Positions 23,085-30,773 of a stretch of 40,307 nucleotides of DNA are shown here, piece after piece. Location of the stretch: contig DPCJ01000187.1 of NCBI GenBank assembly GCA_003516705.1, positions 12,659 to 52,965 of the forward strand. Reading direction: 5' to 3'. A program made the position numbers and the translations under genes. The stretch's first letter is position 1. Every line of letters starts with the position of its first letter. The notes beneath the pieces were generated by a model that saw only the letters and a program-made list of their open reading frames with translations, had not been told where the DNA came from and did not search any database. The stretch comes from Prolixibacteraceae bacterium (lineage in GTDB: Bacteria > Bacteroidota > Bacteroidia > Bacteroidales > Prolixibacteraceae).

Positions 23085-24146
23085 ATGCCATCGCAAAAAC
23101 GACTTAAATTTCTTGACCGATACTTAACGCTGTGGATTTTTCTGGCCATGTTTATTGGTGTTTTCGCAGGCTGGGCAAGCCCGGGAATCGCTGATTTCTG
23201 GAACCAGTTTTCGGTTGGAACCACCAACATCCCCATTGCCATCGGGTTAATTGTGATGATGTACCCGCCGCTGGCAAAAGTGAAATACGAAGAGTTGGGC
23301 GACGTTTTCAGAAATACAAAAATTCTGGGATTGTCAATGTTTCAGAACTGGATTTTGGGACCAGTGCTCATGTTTGCGCTGGCAATCCTGTTTTTCAAAG
23401 TTTTTCCGGGCGAAAATAACGCCAACCTGCCGTACATGTATGGTATTATTCTCATCGGCCTTGCACGTTGTATCGCCATGGTAATTGTTTGGAATGACCT
23501 TGCCAAAGGCGACACCCAGTATGCAGCTGGGCTCGTGGCGTTTAACTCGGTTTTTCAGGTGCTGCTTTTTTCGGTTTATGCCTGGTTTTTTATTGCCGTT
23601 TTACCCGGCTGGTTTGGCGTTCCGGTTAACGAAACTGTTTCGCAGATAACGATGGGCGCAATTGCCAAAAGCGTGTTTATTTATTTGGGAATACCCATGA
23701 TTGCCGGATTTTTAACCCGTTTCATCCTAACCCGGGCGAAAGGCAAAGTCTGGTACGAAACCCGTTTTGTACCGAAAATCAGCCCGTTAACACTGATAGC
23801 ATTGCTTTTTACCATTGTTGTAATGTTTTCGCTGAAAGGGGAGTACATTATCAAAATTCCGCTTGACGTGCTTCTGATTGCATTGCCACTACTGATTTAC
23901 TTTGTGGTTATGTTTTTGGTCTCTTTTGTTCTGAGTAAACGAATCGGGGCAAACTACGAGCAAACCACAACCCTGGCATTTACCGCTGCAAGCAATAATT
24001 TTGAGCTTGCAATTGCGGTTGCAATCGCGATTTTCGGAATTAATTCGGGCGAGGCTTTTGCCGGTGTTATAGGTCCGCTGGTTGAAGTTCCGGTAATGAT
24101 TGCTTTGGTGAATGTGGCTTTAAAGTTGAAAAGCAGGTTTCGATAA
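23085..24146 (+). CDS. acr3: Arsenite efflux permease Acr3
   Basis: 353 residues, ten membrane segments. Conserved GLARC129IAMVIVWNDLAKG in TM4 with Cys129 matching the essential Cys of characterised Acr3, and FTAASNNFELAIAVAIAIFG and GPLVEVPVMIALV near the end. Exports As(III) by proton exchange. Twelve bases follow arsM; the next feature is a hairpin, so acr3 closes the operon. Confidence 0.97.
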   Translation: MPSQKRLKFLDRYLTLWIFLAMFIGVFAGWASPGIADFWNQFSVGTTNIPIAIGLIVMMYPPLAKVKYEELGDVFRNTKILGLSMFQNWILGPVLMFALAILFFKVFPGENNANLPYMYGIILIGLARCIAMVIVWNDLAKGDTQYAAGLVAFNSVFQVLLFSVYAWFFIAVLPGWFGVPVNETVSQITMGAIAKSVFIYLGIPMIAGFLTRFILTRAKGKVWYETRFVPKISPLTLIALLFTIVVMFSLKGEYIIKIPLDVLLIALPLLIYFVVMFLVSFVLSKRIGANYEQTTTLAFTAASNNFELAIAVAIAIFGINSGEAFAGVIGPLVEVPVMIALVNVALKLKSRFR

Positions 24147-24162
24147 TCCCAACTTTTCTCGG

Positions 24163-24202
24163 TTTACTCAGCTGGTGACTTCAACGTTGCCAGCTGAGTA
24201 AA
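24163..24202 (+). terminator. Hairpin after acr3
   Basis: Perfect 13-base arms TTTACTCAGCTGG / CCAGCTGAGTAAA, 16 bases after the stop codon. The following run is only ATCATATTT, so termination may be imperfect. The rest of the spacer to 24432 holds no visible gene. Confidence 0.6.
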
Positions 24203-24432
24203 TCATATTTGAGGGAGGCCCCTTTTTAAACCATTCCCGTTTTGTGCAACGAAGATTTCGGGTCTAACGCCCCTGCGATATTCATCCTTATTCAACCTCG
24301 TACTTTTTTGCGTTTACAATTCAATAAACAAATCAACCCGCCGGGTTGGAAAATGAATAAAAAATTCTGTTTTGAAAATTGATTCCTGAACTTTCGGTTT
24401 ATCTACCTGTTTTTAACTGAAAATGTTGAATC

Positions 24433-25209
24433 ATGGCCGAAATTATCATCATCTGCATTGCCGCATTTTTCACTTCCATCCTCACCTTTTTTTCAGGGTT
24501 TGGGTTAGGCACGATTCTGATGCCTGTTTTTGCTTTGTTTTTTCCGGTGGAAGTGGCCATCGCATTAACCGGCGTAGTGCATTTCTCCAACAACCTTTTC
24601 AAAATGGCGCTGGTGGGCAAGAACACCAACAAACAGGTGTTGCTGCGTTTTGGCATTCCTGCCATATTTGCTTCGTTTGCCGGAGCGTGGCTGCTGATGC
24701 AGATTTCAGGGTTTCAACCGCTGTTTAGCTATCATTTGGGCGAAAAGCAATTTGAAGTAACACCGATAAAACTCGTGATTGCCGTTTTGCTGTTTTTCTT
24801 TTCGCTTCTCGAGATTATTCCACGTTTTCAGAAAATTCAGTTTGGCAAAAACAAGCTGATGCTGGGCGGAGTTTTAAGTGGTTTTTTTGGCGGACTGGCT
24901 GGAATTCAGGGCGCTTTGCGCAGCGCATTTCTAATCAAAGCCGGTCTTTCAAAAGAAGCCTACATTGCCACCGGGGTGGTAATTGCATCGCTTGTTGATA
25001 TTACCCGGCTTTCGGTTTATGTCGAACGTTTTTCAACTTCAGGATTGCACGAAAATGTTGGTTTGATTGTTTCAGCAATTGCTTCAGCGGTTCTGGGAGC
25101 CATTATAGGTAAAAAACTGCTAAAGAAAATCACACTACAGTTTGTGCAGGTTTTTGTGGCTATCATGTTAATTTTGATTGCATTGGCATTGGGTACGGGT
25201 TTAATTTGA
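24433..25209 (+). CDS. TSUP (TauE/SafE-like) permease
   Basis: 258 residues, about eight membrane segments in two half-repeats: FFSGFGLGTILMPVFALFFP and GVLSGFFGGLAGIQGALRS, the duplicated TSUP motif. The family moves sulfite, thiosulfate, sulfoacetate or other oxyanions and sulfur species. The neighbours are DoxX and an ArsR-rhodanese regulator with a cysteine desulfurase, so sulfur transport is favoured over arsenic. It differs from the other TSUP at 33839, which sits in the Moco operon. Confidence 0.88.
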   Translation: MAEIIIICIAAFFTSILTFFSGFGLGTILMPVFALFFPVEVAIALTGVVHFSNNLFKMALVGKNTNKQVLLRFGIPAIFASFAGAWLLMQISGFQPLFSYHLGEKQFEVTPIKLVIAVLLFFFSLLEIIPRFQKIQFGKNKLMLGGVLSGFFGGLAGIQGALRSAFLIKAGLSKEAYIATGVVIASLVDITRLSVYVERFSTSGLHENVGLIVSAIASAVLGAIIGKKLLKKITLQFVQVFVAIMLILIALALGTGLI

Positions 25210-25221
25210 TAATTGCAGAGC

Positions 25222-25653
25222 ATGAAAATAGGTAAGGGAATATTTTATTCGTCGGATGACTTGAAACCATTCATTCCCCGTTTGATTGTCGGGTTGGTTT
25301 TTCTATCCGAAGGGATTCAAAAGTTTCTTTTTCCTGAAACGGTTGGCGCAGGGAGGTTTGAAAAAATTGGTTTCGAGAACCCAGAATTCTGGGCGCTGTT
25401 TGTGGCCTCATTCGAAATAGTTTGCGGTGCGCTGGTTTTGATAGGTTTTCTGACCCGAATCGCTTCAATACCGCTGCTGATTATCATGTTCACAGCACTG
25501 ATTTCAACCAAAATTCCGATTCTTTTGGAAAAAGGTTTTTGGCAGATGGCACACGACTCGCGCACCGATTTTGCAATGACGTTGTTGCTGGTGTTTTTGA
25601 TTATCTTTGGAGCAGGCCGTTTTTCGGTGGATAAAATGCTGAAGAAAAAGTAA
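25222..25653 (+). CDS. DoxX-family membrane protein
   Basis: 143 residues from ATG 25222 (a TTG at 25213 is the longer option). Four membrane segments; RLIVGLVFLSEGIQKFLFPE, GAGRFEKIGFENPEFWALFV, ETVC-like IVCGALVLIGFLTRIASIPL are the usual DoxX pattern. DoxX/DoxD relatives act in thiosulfate oxidation or in redox detoxification complexes. It follows the TSUP gene by 12 bases. Its stop is 23 bases before a long palindrome. Confidence 0.87.
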   Translation: MKIGKGIFYSSDDLKPFIPRLIVGLVFLSEGIQKFLFPETVGAGRFEKIGFENPEFWALFVASFEIVCGALVLIGFLTRIASIPLLIIMFTALISTKIPILLEKGFWQMAHDSRTDFAMTLLLVFLIIFGAGRFSVDKMLKKK

Positions 25654-25676
25654 TCTGGAAAGAAATACATTCTTTA

Positions 25677-25726
25677 AAAATAGATTCAAGTATTCAATAG
25701 ATATATTGAATACTTGAATCTATTTT
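25677..25726. promoter_or_regulatory. 22-base-arm perfect palindrome (terminator and operator)
   Basis: AAAATAGATTCAAGTATTCAAT and its exact complement ATTGAATACTTGAATCTATTTT (25705-25726) enclose AGATAT. It can end DoxX transcripts in either direction, and its right arm overlaps the next promoter's -33 element. ATTCAA-N-TTGAAT half-sites are repeated inside each arm, as for a dimeric ArsR-type regulator. Confidence 0.9.
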
Positions 25727-25735
25727 ATATGTTTG
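25706..25735 (+). promoter_or_regulatory. Promoter of the ArsR-rhodanese gene
   Basis: TTG (25706-25708), 19 bases, TATGTTTG (25728-25735) matches the Bacteroidota -33/-7 consensus with ideal spacing. It fixes transcription near 25742 and thus the start codon at 25756 rather than the upstream in-frame ATGs. The -33 lies inside the palindrome, so binding there should block it. Confidence 0.82.
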
Positions 25736-25755
25736 CGGCAAGAAACATTTATAAA

Positions 25756-26412
25756 ATGAAAGGCCGCGAATTTAAAGATGCCATGTACGATGGGCTGGCA
25801 AAACTGCTGAAAGCTCTTGCCAATCCTGCCCGCCTCGAAATAATCGAAATGCTTTCGCAGGGCGAAAAAAGTGTGGAAGGGATTGTTCAGACCACCAACC
25901 TTAATTTTGCCAATGCATCGCAGCATTTGCAGGTGCTCAAAAACAACAACATTGTAAAAGCCCGCAAAGAAAAACAGTATGTTTTTTATTCGCTGGTAAA
26001 CAACGAATTTTTGTCGCTTTACCAGCACATTGCCAGGTACGCGGTTAGTGAAATTGCCGAGTTGGAAAGGATAATGAACCGCCAGCGCGACGACAACAAA
26101 TCGCTGAATGCCGTTGGTTTGGATGAACTTGAAACCATGATTAACAACGAAAATGTGTTGTTGCTCGATGTGCGCCCATCTGCTGAATACGAATTTGGAC
26201 ATATTACCGGGGCAGTTTCGGTGCCTATGCCCGATTTACTGTGTTGCCTGAAAGACTTTTCAAAAGACAAAGAAATTGTTGCCTACTGTCGCGGGCCATT
26301 TTGTGTGCTGGCCGACGAAGCGGTTAAAGTTTTAAGCGAAAACGGTTACAAAGTGAGAAGATTAGATGAAGGATATCCGGAATGGAAAATGAAACAACTG
26401 GAAAGTAATTAA
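25756..26412 (+). CDS. ArsR-family regulator fused to a rhodanese domain (fourth)
   Basis: 218 residues from ATG 25756; upstream in-frame ATGs at 25714 and 25729 lie in or before the promoter. Residues 1-95 are the winged helix (KALANPARLEIIEMLSQGEK, FANASQHLQVLKNNNIVKAR); the usual metal-binding Cys of helix 3 is missing here. Residues about 120-215 are a rhodanese: LLLDVRPSAEYEFGHITGAV, then VAYC178RGPFCVLADEAVKVLS with active-site Cys178. The loss of the sensor cysteine plus a sulfurtransferase domain points to persulfide or sulfane-sulfur sensing, as for related fusions. Two bases separate it from the cysteine desulfurase. Confidence 0.93.
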   Translation: MKGREFKDAMYDGLAKLLKALANPARLEIIEMLSQGEKSVEGIVQTTNLNFANASQHLQVLKNNNIVKARKEKQYVFYSLVNNEFLSLYQHIARYAVSEIAELERIMNRQRDDNKSLNAVGLDELETMINNENVLLLDVRPSAEYEFGHITGAVSVPMPDLLCCLKDFSKDKEIVAYCRGPFCVLADEAVKVLSENGYKVRRLDEGYPEWKMKQLESN

Positions 26413-26414
26413 AA

Positions 26415-27560
26415 ATGGATAGTCCAATTTACCTTGATTATAATGCAACAACTCCAATTGACCCGGAGGTTGTAACCGAAATGCTTCCCTACATTCAAAC
26501 ACATTTTGGGAATCCGTCAAGCAGTTACGGACCGGGAAGACACAACAAACAAGCCATTGAAAAAGCGCGTTCGCAGGTGGCCGGACTCATTGGCGCATTG
26601 CCGGAAGAAATCGTTTTTACAAGTTGCGGGACGGAATCGAATAACCTCGCTATTTGCGGAATTGCCTTCGCCAATCAGGAAAAGGGAAAACATATTATTA
26701 CTTCATCCATCGAACATCCTGCAGTTACCGAGGTTTGCCGTTATCTTGCCTCGCTGGGATGGGAAATCACCTGGTTGCCGGTTGACAAATACGGAACTGC
26801 AAATCCTGAAGACGTTAAAAAGGCAATCAGACCTGATACAGTTTTGGTTTCCATTATGCACGCCAATAATGAAGTGGGTACGATTCAACCAATTGCTGAA
26901 ATCGGGGTTATTGCCAAAGAAAACAACATTATTTTTCACACCGATGCTGCACAGTCGGTTGGTAAAATTGAAACCAATGTAAATGCTCTGGGTGTTGATT
27001 TACTTACCATTGCAGGTCATAAATTATACGCGCCCAAAGGAATCGGTGCTTTATACATCAGAAAAGGTGTGAACATTGAAAATCTGATGTTTGGCGCCGG
27101 TCATGAAATGGGCAGACGACCCGGAACTGAAAATGTGCCGTACATTGTGAGTCTTGGCAAGGCTTGTGAACTGGCCCGGGAAAATGATGTTATCGTTCAC
27201 GAACATATTTTTCAAATGCGGCAGCGGTTGTTGGAAGGCCTAAAACAAAAATCAGTTTCGCCCATTACTGTAAATGCAAACCTTGAAAACTGTTTGCCCA
27301 ACACTTTGAGTATTTCGTTCGCCAACATTGAGGCGCACACGCTGGCATCGGTAATCGGTGGGCAGGTTTGTATTTCAACCGGTTCAGCCTGTCATTCAGG
27401 TTCAGTAGAAATTTCGCAGGTATTAAAAGCCATGAAGGTTGACCACAAACGGGCGGCTGGAACGGTGCGCATTTCAACCGGAAAATTTACCACACCCGAA
27501 GAAATAGACCGTACAGTTCAAATCATTTCAGAAGCAATTCAAAAACTTATAACTCTTTAA
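26415..27560 (+). CDS. Cysteine desulfurase (NifS/IscS type)
   Basis: 381 residues, PLP-fold class V. PLP lysine in AGHK203LYAPKG, TDAAQSVGK and HANNEVGTIQP pocket motifs, and an active-site Cys326 in TGSAC326HSG. It makes persulfide from cysteine. No IscU, SufE or SufU follows; instead a secreted DsrE protein, DUF302, and a cytoplasmic DsrE appear. That suggests sulfur handed to small carriers, not Fe-S assembly. Same operon as the ArsR-rhodanese regulator. Confidence 0.95.
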   Translation: MDSPIYLDYNATTPIDPEVVTEMLPYIQTHFGNPSSSYGPGRHNKQAIEKARSQVAGLIGALPEEIVFTSCGTESNNLAICGIAFANQEKGKHIITSSIEHPAVTEVCRYLASLGWEITWLPVDKYGTANPEDVKKAIRPDTVLVSIMHANNEVGTIQPIAEIGVIAKENNIIFHTDAAQSVGKIETNVNALGVDLLTIAGHKLYAPKGIGALYIRKGVNIENLMFGAGHEMGRRPGTENVPYIVSLGKACELARENDVIVHEHIFQMRQRLLEGLKQKSVSPITVNANLENCLPNTLSISFANIEAHTLASVIGGQVCISTGSACHSGSVEISQVLKAMKVDHKRAAGTVRISTGKFTTPEEIDRTVQIISEAIQKLITL

Positions 27561-27576
27561 AATCAAAAAAATCAAA

Positions 27577-27993
27577 ATGAAAAAGTCAATTCTGTCAATT
27601 GTTGTATTAACACTGTTATTAACAAATTCACTTTTAGCACAGGTAAACCCACACGCTACGGCGAATTCGCCAACTTCCATCGGAATGGTTATTTATTCCA
27701 ATGATATTGAAACGGTCTGGAACGCATTCCGGCTGGCAAACCACTCAAAAAACCAGGGCGATACGGTTCAGGTATTTTTGCTAGCAAAGGGCGTTGAAGT
27801 GGATTTACTGGTAAACGACAATAAAGATTTAAAAGATCAGGTAGATGCATTCCTTGAAAAAGGCGGAGAAATTCAGGGATGCGGAACCTGCCTGAAAAGC
27901 AGAAAAAATGATGAGCCGCAGGTTTGTACATTTTCATCGTTGGCCGATTTATACGCATTAATCAGAAAAAACAAAATCGTTTTAACATTTTAA
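27577..27993 (+). CDS. Secreted DsrE-family protein
   Basis: 138 residues: a Sec signal (1-21, ending SLLA-Q), then a DsrE/DsrF-like fold. IGMVIYSNDIETVWNAFRLA and GDTVQVFLLAKGVEVDLL precede GC102GTC105LKSRKND. The GCGTC-LKSR motif is shared by the cytoplasmic relative at 28447 and is the likely sulfur-carrying cysteine. Periplasmic sulfur relays are rarer than cytosolic ones. It lies 16 bases behind the cysteine desulfurase. Confidence 0.92.
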   Translation: MKKSILSIVVLTLLLTNSLLAQVNPHATANSPTSIGMVIYSNDIETVWNAFRLANHSKNQGDTVQVFLLAKGVEVDLLVNDNKDLKDQVDAFLEKGGEIQGCGTCLKSRKNDEPQVCTFSSLADLYALIRKNKIVLTF

Positions 27994-28005
27994 CAAAGAA
28001 AATAT

Positions 28006-28434
28006 ATGAACGAAGAAATGACACCTGAAAAAATGATTGATAGGTTTACTTACAGTATAACAAGCGAACAGTCCATTGAACAAGTAACTGAAAAAATACC
28101 TGCGGCATGTGAGCAAAATAAGTTTGCATTGCTTCACACATATGTATATCATGACATTGTTGAAAGCAAGGGCTTTCCTATCCAAAGGAAAGTATATATC
28201 TACGAAATTTGTCAGGCAAAAACTGCAGCCGGGATGCTTACTTATTTTCCACACTTTTCCATATTCATGCCTTGTAAATTAGCTGTTTACGAAGATAACG
28301 GACAGACAGTAATTTCCACATTGAATATGGGTGATGCACTGAATGAAATCAGGTCAAATCAGGAACTTTTTGTAGAGGCAAATAATCTTTTTAATACACT
28401 AAAATCACTAATGAATATTATTTCTAACAATTAA
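28006..28434 (+). CDS. DUF302-domain protein
   Basis: 142 residues. The DUF302 pattern appears: SIEQVTEKIPAACEQNKFAL, HTYVYHDIVESKGFPIQRKV, YIYEICQAKTAAGMLT, then MPCKLAVYEDNGQTVIST. No signal peptide, so it is cytoplasmic. Cysteines at C34, C68 and PC95 are candidates for thiol exchange, and the family is often next to sulfur and heme-related genes. It begins 12 bases after the secreted DsrE. Confidence 0.9.
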   Translation: MNEEMTPEKMIDRFTYSITSEQSIEQVTEKIPAACEQNKFALLHTYVYHDIVESKGFPIQRKVYIYEICQAKTAAGMLTYFPHFSIFMPCKLAVYEDNGQTVISTLNMGDALNEIRSNQELFVEANNLFNTLKSLMNIISNN

Positions 28435-28446
28435 ATATTTAAAACA

Positions 28447-28767
28447 ATGAAAATCGGAATTATTCTCGAAACCGCAGCGTACGAAAAAGCCTGGAATGCT
28501 TTCAGGTTTGGTGTAACTGCCCGAAAATTGGGGCACGAAGTAAAACTTTTCCTGATGGGCGAAGCCGTTGAATGCGAAGGCCTGACCCACGAAAAATACA
28601 ATGTTGATGAGCAGATGAAAGCATTTGAAGCCGCTGGCGGCGAATTGCTGGCCTGCGGAACCTGCCTGAAATCGCGTCAACTGGCCGATTCAACTTCCTG
28701 CCCCATTTCAACGATGGTCGATTGTGTGAATGTGGTGGTGTGGGCCGATAAAATGGTAACGTTTTAG
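28447..28767 (+). CDS. Cytoplasmic DsrE-family protein
   Basis: 106 residues, no signal peptide. KIGIILETAAYEKAWNAFRF begins a DsrE fold; C70GTC73LKSRQLADSTSC85 is the persulfide motif, equal in form to that in the secreted relative. C43 and C93 are additional. TusD/DsrE relatives accept sulfur from cysteine desulfurases or rhodaneses, so it is probably the cytoplasmic acceptor of the desulfurase encoded upstream. Twelve bases separate it from DUF302. Confidence 0.93.
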   Translation: MKIGIILETAAYEKAWNAFRFGVTARKLGHEVKLFLMGEAVECEGLTHEKYNVDEQMKAFEAAGGELLACGTCLKSRQLADSTSCPISTMVDCVNVVVWADKMVTF

Positions 28768-28842
28768 TGAGATTAAACAAAATACTGAAGCACACGTTTT
28801 AATACAAAGGTTTATTATAGGAAACGTTAAAATCATTACAGA

Positions 28843-29346
28843 ATGAAAAGGTATTTAATATTGATTGCAACAGTAGCAGCAGGTACAATGATTTCATGTG
28901 CACCAGCTCAAAAAGAGTCAAAACAGGAAGCGGTTCAACAGCTGAAGCAGGTACAACAAACAACTTTAAGTGTAGATACTACAGCTGCAGTTCCAACGGT
29001 TCCAGCTGCCGTAACCAGTCAACCGGCTGCTGTGCAAACAACGTCAACACCACCGGAACTGAATCCGCCACACGGACAGCCATATCACAGGTGCGATATT
29101 CCGGTTGGAAGCCCGCTGAACGCCGCTGCATCGCCGAGGCCGACACAATCAAAACCTGCAGCCAATGTTGTCAGAACAGGAACTTCGCCGACATTGGAAA
29201 ACGCGGCAAGGTTAAACAATCCGCAGGCGGTAAATCCAACTGCTCCAACACTTGCAAATGCGACTGGCGAAAAACCCAAATTAAATCCTCCTCACGGACA
29301 ACCGTACCATCGTTGCGATATTGCCGTTGGAAGTCCGCTGCCCTAA
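28843..29346 (+). CDS. Lipoprotein with two HGQP metal-binding-like motifs
   Basis: 167 residues. A lipobox ISC19A follows MKRYLILIATVAAGTM, then a long Gln/Thr/Ala/Pro linker. Two near-identical motifs, ELNPPHGQPYHRCDIPVGSP (about 72-91) and KLNPPHGQPYHRCDIAVGSP (146-165), hold His-7-His-Arg-Cys triads able to bind metal. The HGQP-HRC-VG-PL unit is a recurrent C-terminal motif of Bacteroidota proteins; a duplicated one on a flexible lipoprotein stalk is less usual. I predict an outer-membrane or periplasmic metal(loid)/thiol-binding role. The nearest partner is the membrane thioredoxin that follows. Confidence 0.88.
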   Translation: MKRYLILIATVAAGTMISCAPAQKESKQEAVQQLKQVQQTTLSVDTTAAVPTVPAAVTSQPAAVQTTSTPPELNPPHGQPYHRCDIPVGSPLNAAASPRPTQSKPAANVVRTGTSPTLENAARLNNPQAVNPTAPTLANATGEKPKLNPPHGQPYHRCDIAVGSPLP

Positions 29347-29393
29347 ATAAAAAAGGATTTTAATTGGTTTATTTGCTGTAGCAAAAAAAGAAA

Positions 29394-29867
29394 ATGAGAA
29401 AATATTGGCAGCTATTGATATTCGTTTTACTGCTTGTTTTGGTGATTTTCGGATTTCTCAGCAGGAACTCGCTCAACGATTTTATTTCAAATAAAATGAA
29501 ACAACAGAATTCGGAGTCAGATTCGGCTTCTGTTGTTCAATTTATCGATTCTGCCTATAATTATTCAAAAAACGAACAGCATTTCGATTTTACACTTATC
29601 GAATTCGGCTCAACCGGGTGCACAGTTTGTAAACAAATGGAGCCGGTACTTGAGGAAGTGCGAAATCTTGAAATTCCAAAAGTAAGTGTGGTTTTTCTCA
29701 ACATCATGCACCCCGAAAACCTGGCAATGATGAAATATTTTGGTATTTCTGCGGTACCCATGCAAATTCTGTTAGACAAACAGGGGAAAGAATTTTTCAG
29801 GCATTATGGTTTTATCAGTTCCAATGACTTAATTTATTCAATGACTGTCAATTCCGTTCAGCATTAA
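29394..29867 (+). CDS. Membrane-anchored thioredoxin-like protein
   Basis: 157 residues. One N-terminal anchor (residues 6-22, LLIFVLLLVLVIFGFL) faces a periplasmic thioredoxin domain: LIEFGSTGC76TVC79KQMEPV, SAVPMQILLDKQGKEFFRHY. A paralogue of the secreted thioredoxin at 19143 that shares GKEF-RH-GF. It closes the plus-strand island. The last 30 bases overlap the convergent MOSC-MogA gene. Confidence 0.92.
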   Translation: MRKYWQLLIFVLLLVLVIFGFLSRNSLNDFISNKMKQQNSESDSASVVQFIDSAYNYSKNEQHFDFTLIEFGSTGCTVCKQMEPVLEEVRNLEIPKVSVVFLNIMHPENLAMMKYFGISAVPMQILLDKQGKEFFRHYGFISSNDLIYSMTVNSVQH

Positions 29868-30773
29868 AAAAGCGTGCATCAGTATTTTATGAATTTCGGT
29901 AAGGTATTCATTTACTGCTTTTGTGCTGCCGGGCAACGAAAAAACAAGTGTTTTGCTTTTCACCCCGGCAACCGACCGGCTGAGTAAAGCGTTGGGTTTT
30001 TCAGCGCCATATTTCAGACGGATGTGGTCCATGATACCCGGAATTTCCAAATCCATAAAATGCCTTACAATTTCTGGTGCAATATCGCGTGGTCCGATTC
30101 CGGTGCTCCCGGTGGTGTAAATAATATCGAAACCGGCTTCCACCGCCAATTGCAACTCGTTTTCAAATTGAGTTTTTTCGTCGGGAATGACTACGCGGCT
30201 GGTTTCGCAAGAGTAGCCCTCGTTTTTAAACCAGTCTTTCGAGAGTTTTTCAATCAGCGGACCACTTTTATCTTCGTAAATTCCTTCCGAGGCGCGGTCG
30301 CTCAACGTAATCACTTTTATGCTGAAAACTTTTGGTATGTATGTAAGTACGTCGTTTTCGGTTAGTTTGCCGGGTTTGATTACCCTGCAGAAAATTCCTT
30401 CTTTTGGCATCACACAATTTCCGGTTTGCTGAAAAATTTCGCAATTGGTGCCGTGGCATTTCTTGCCAATCTGCGTGACTTCGAGTTCCACATTTTCTGT
30501 AATAAATTTGTCGAATGGTAAGGTTTTGTGAATGGCAAACCCGCTGGTGGTAATGTTTTCGGCAAATTCGCCAAATCCGATTTTACGGCCCAGTTCGCCT
30601 TCAAAACTCAGGATGCTTTCCTCAGCCAGCAGACTCACCTGCCGGTGCCATTTCCCGGCGTGGGCATCGCCTTCAACGCCTAAAAGGTTAAGCATGATTT
30701 CTTTTCGGGGCGTTTTTATGGTTCCCTTTTTTTCTGAAATATTCAGCGATTTAATGATGCATGAATTTGTCAT
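29838..30773 (-). CDS. Fusion of MOSC domain and MogA-type molybdopterin adenylyltransferase
   Basis: 311 residues from the ATG at 30773; the longer open frame reads into intergenic word repeats. The N-terminal 150 or so are a MOSC sulfurase-like domain: KEIMLNLLGVEGDAHAGKWH, LAEESI, FAENITTSG, KKCHGTNCEIFQ with a Cys near the expected place, IFCRVIKPG. From about 152 comes MogA/MoaB: IKVITLSDRASEGIYEDKSG, YTTGSTGIGPRDIAPE. It adenylates molybdopterin before Mo insertion and may sulfurate or bind the cofactor. Last gene of the Moco operon, and its 3' end overlaps the thioredoxin gene by 30 bases on the opposite strand. Confidence 0.93.
   Translation of the reverse strand: MTNSCIIKSLNISEKKGTIKTPRKEIMLNLLGVEGDAHAGKWHRQVSLLAEESILSFEGELGRKIGFGEFAENITTSGFAIHKTLPFDKFITENVELEVTQIGKKCHGTNCEIFQQTGNCVMPKEGIFCRVIKPGKLTENDVLTYIPKVFSIKVITLSDRASEGIYEDKSGPLIEKLSKDWFKNEGYSCETSRVVIPDEKTQFENELQLAVEAGFDIIYTTGSTGIGPRDIAPEIVRHFMDLEIPGIMDHIRLKYGAEKPNALLSRSVAGVKSKTLVFSLPGSTKAVNEYLTEIHKILMHAFLMLNGIDSH

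Noticed and set aside
24147..24432. A small gene between acr3 and the TSUP permease
   Set aside because: No frame of adequate length or plausible composition; only the 24163-24202 hairpin stands out.
25714..25755. Upstream start for the ArsR-rhodanese protein
   Set aside because: These codons lie in the palindrome and promoter; transcription should start near 25742.
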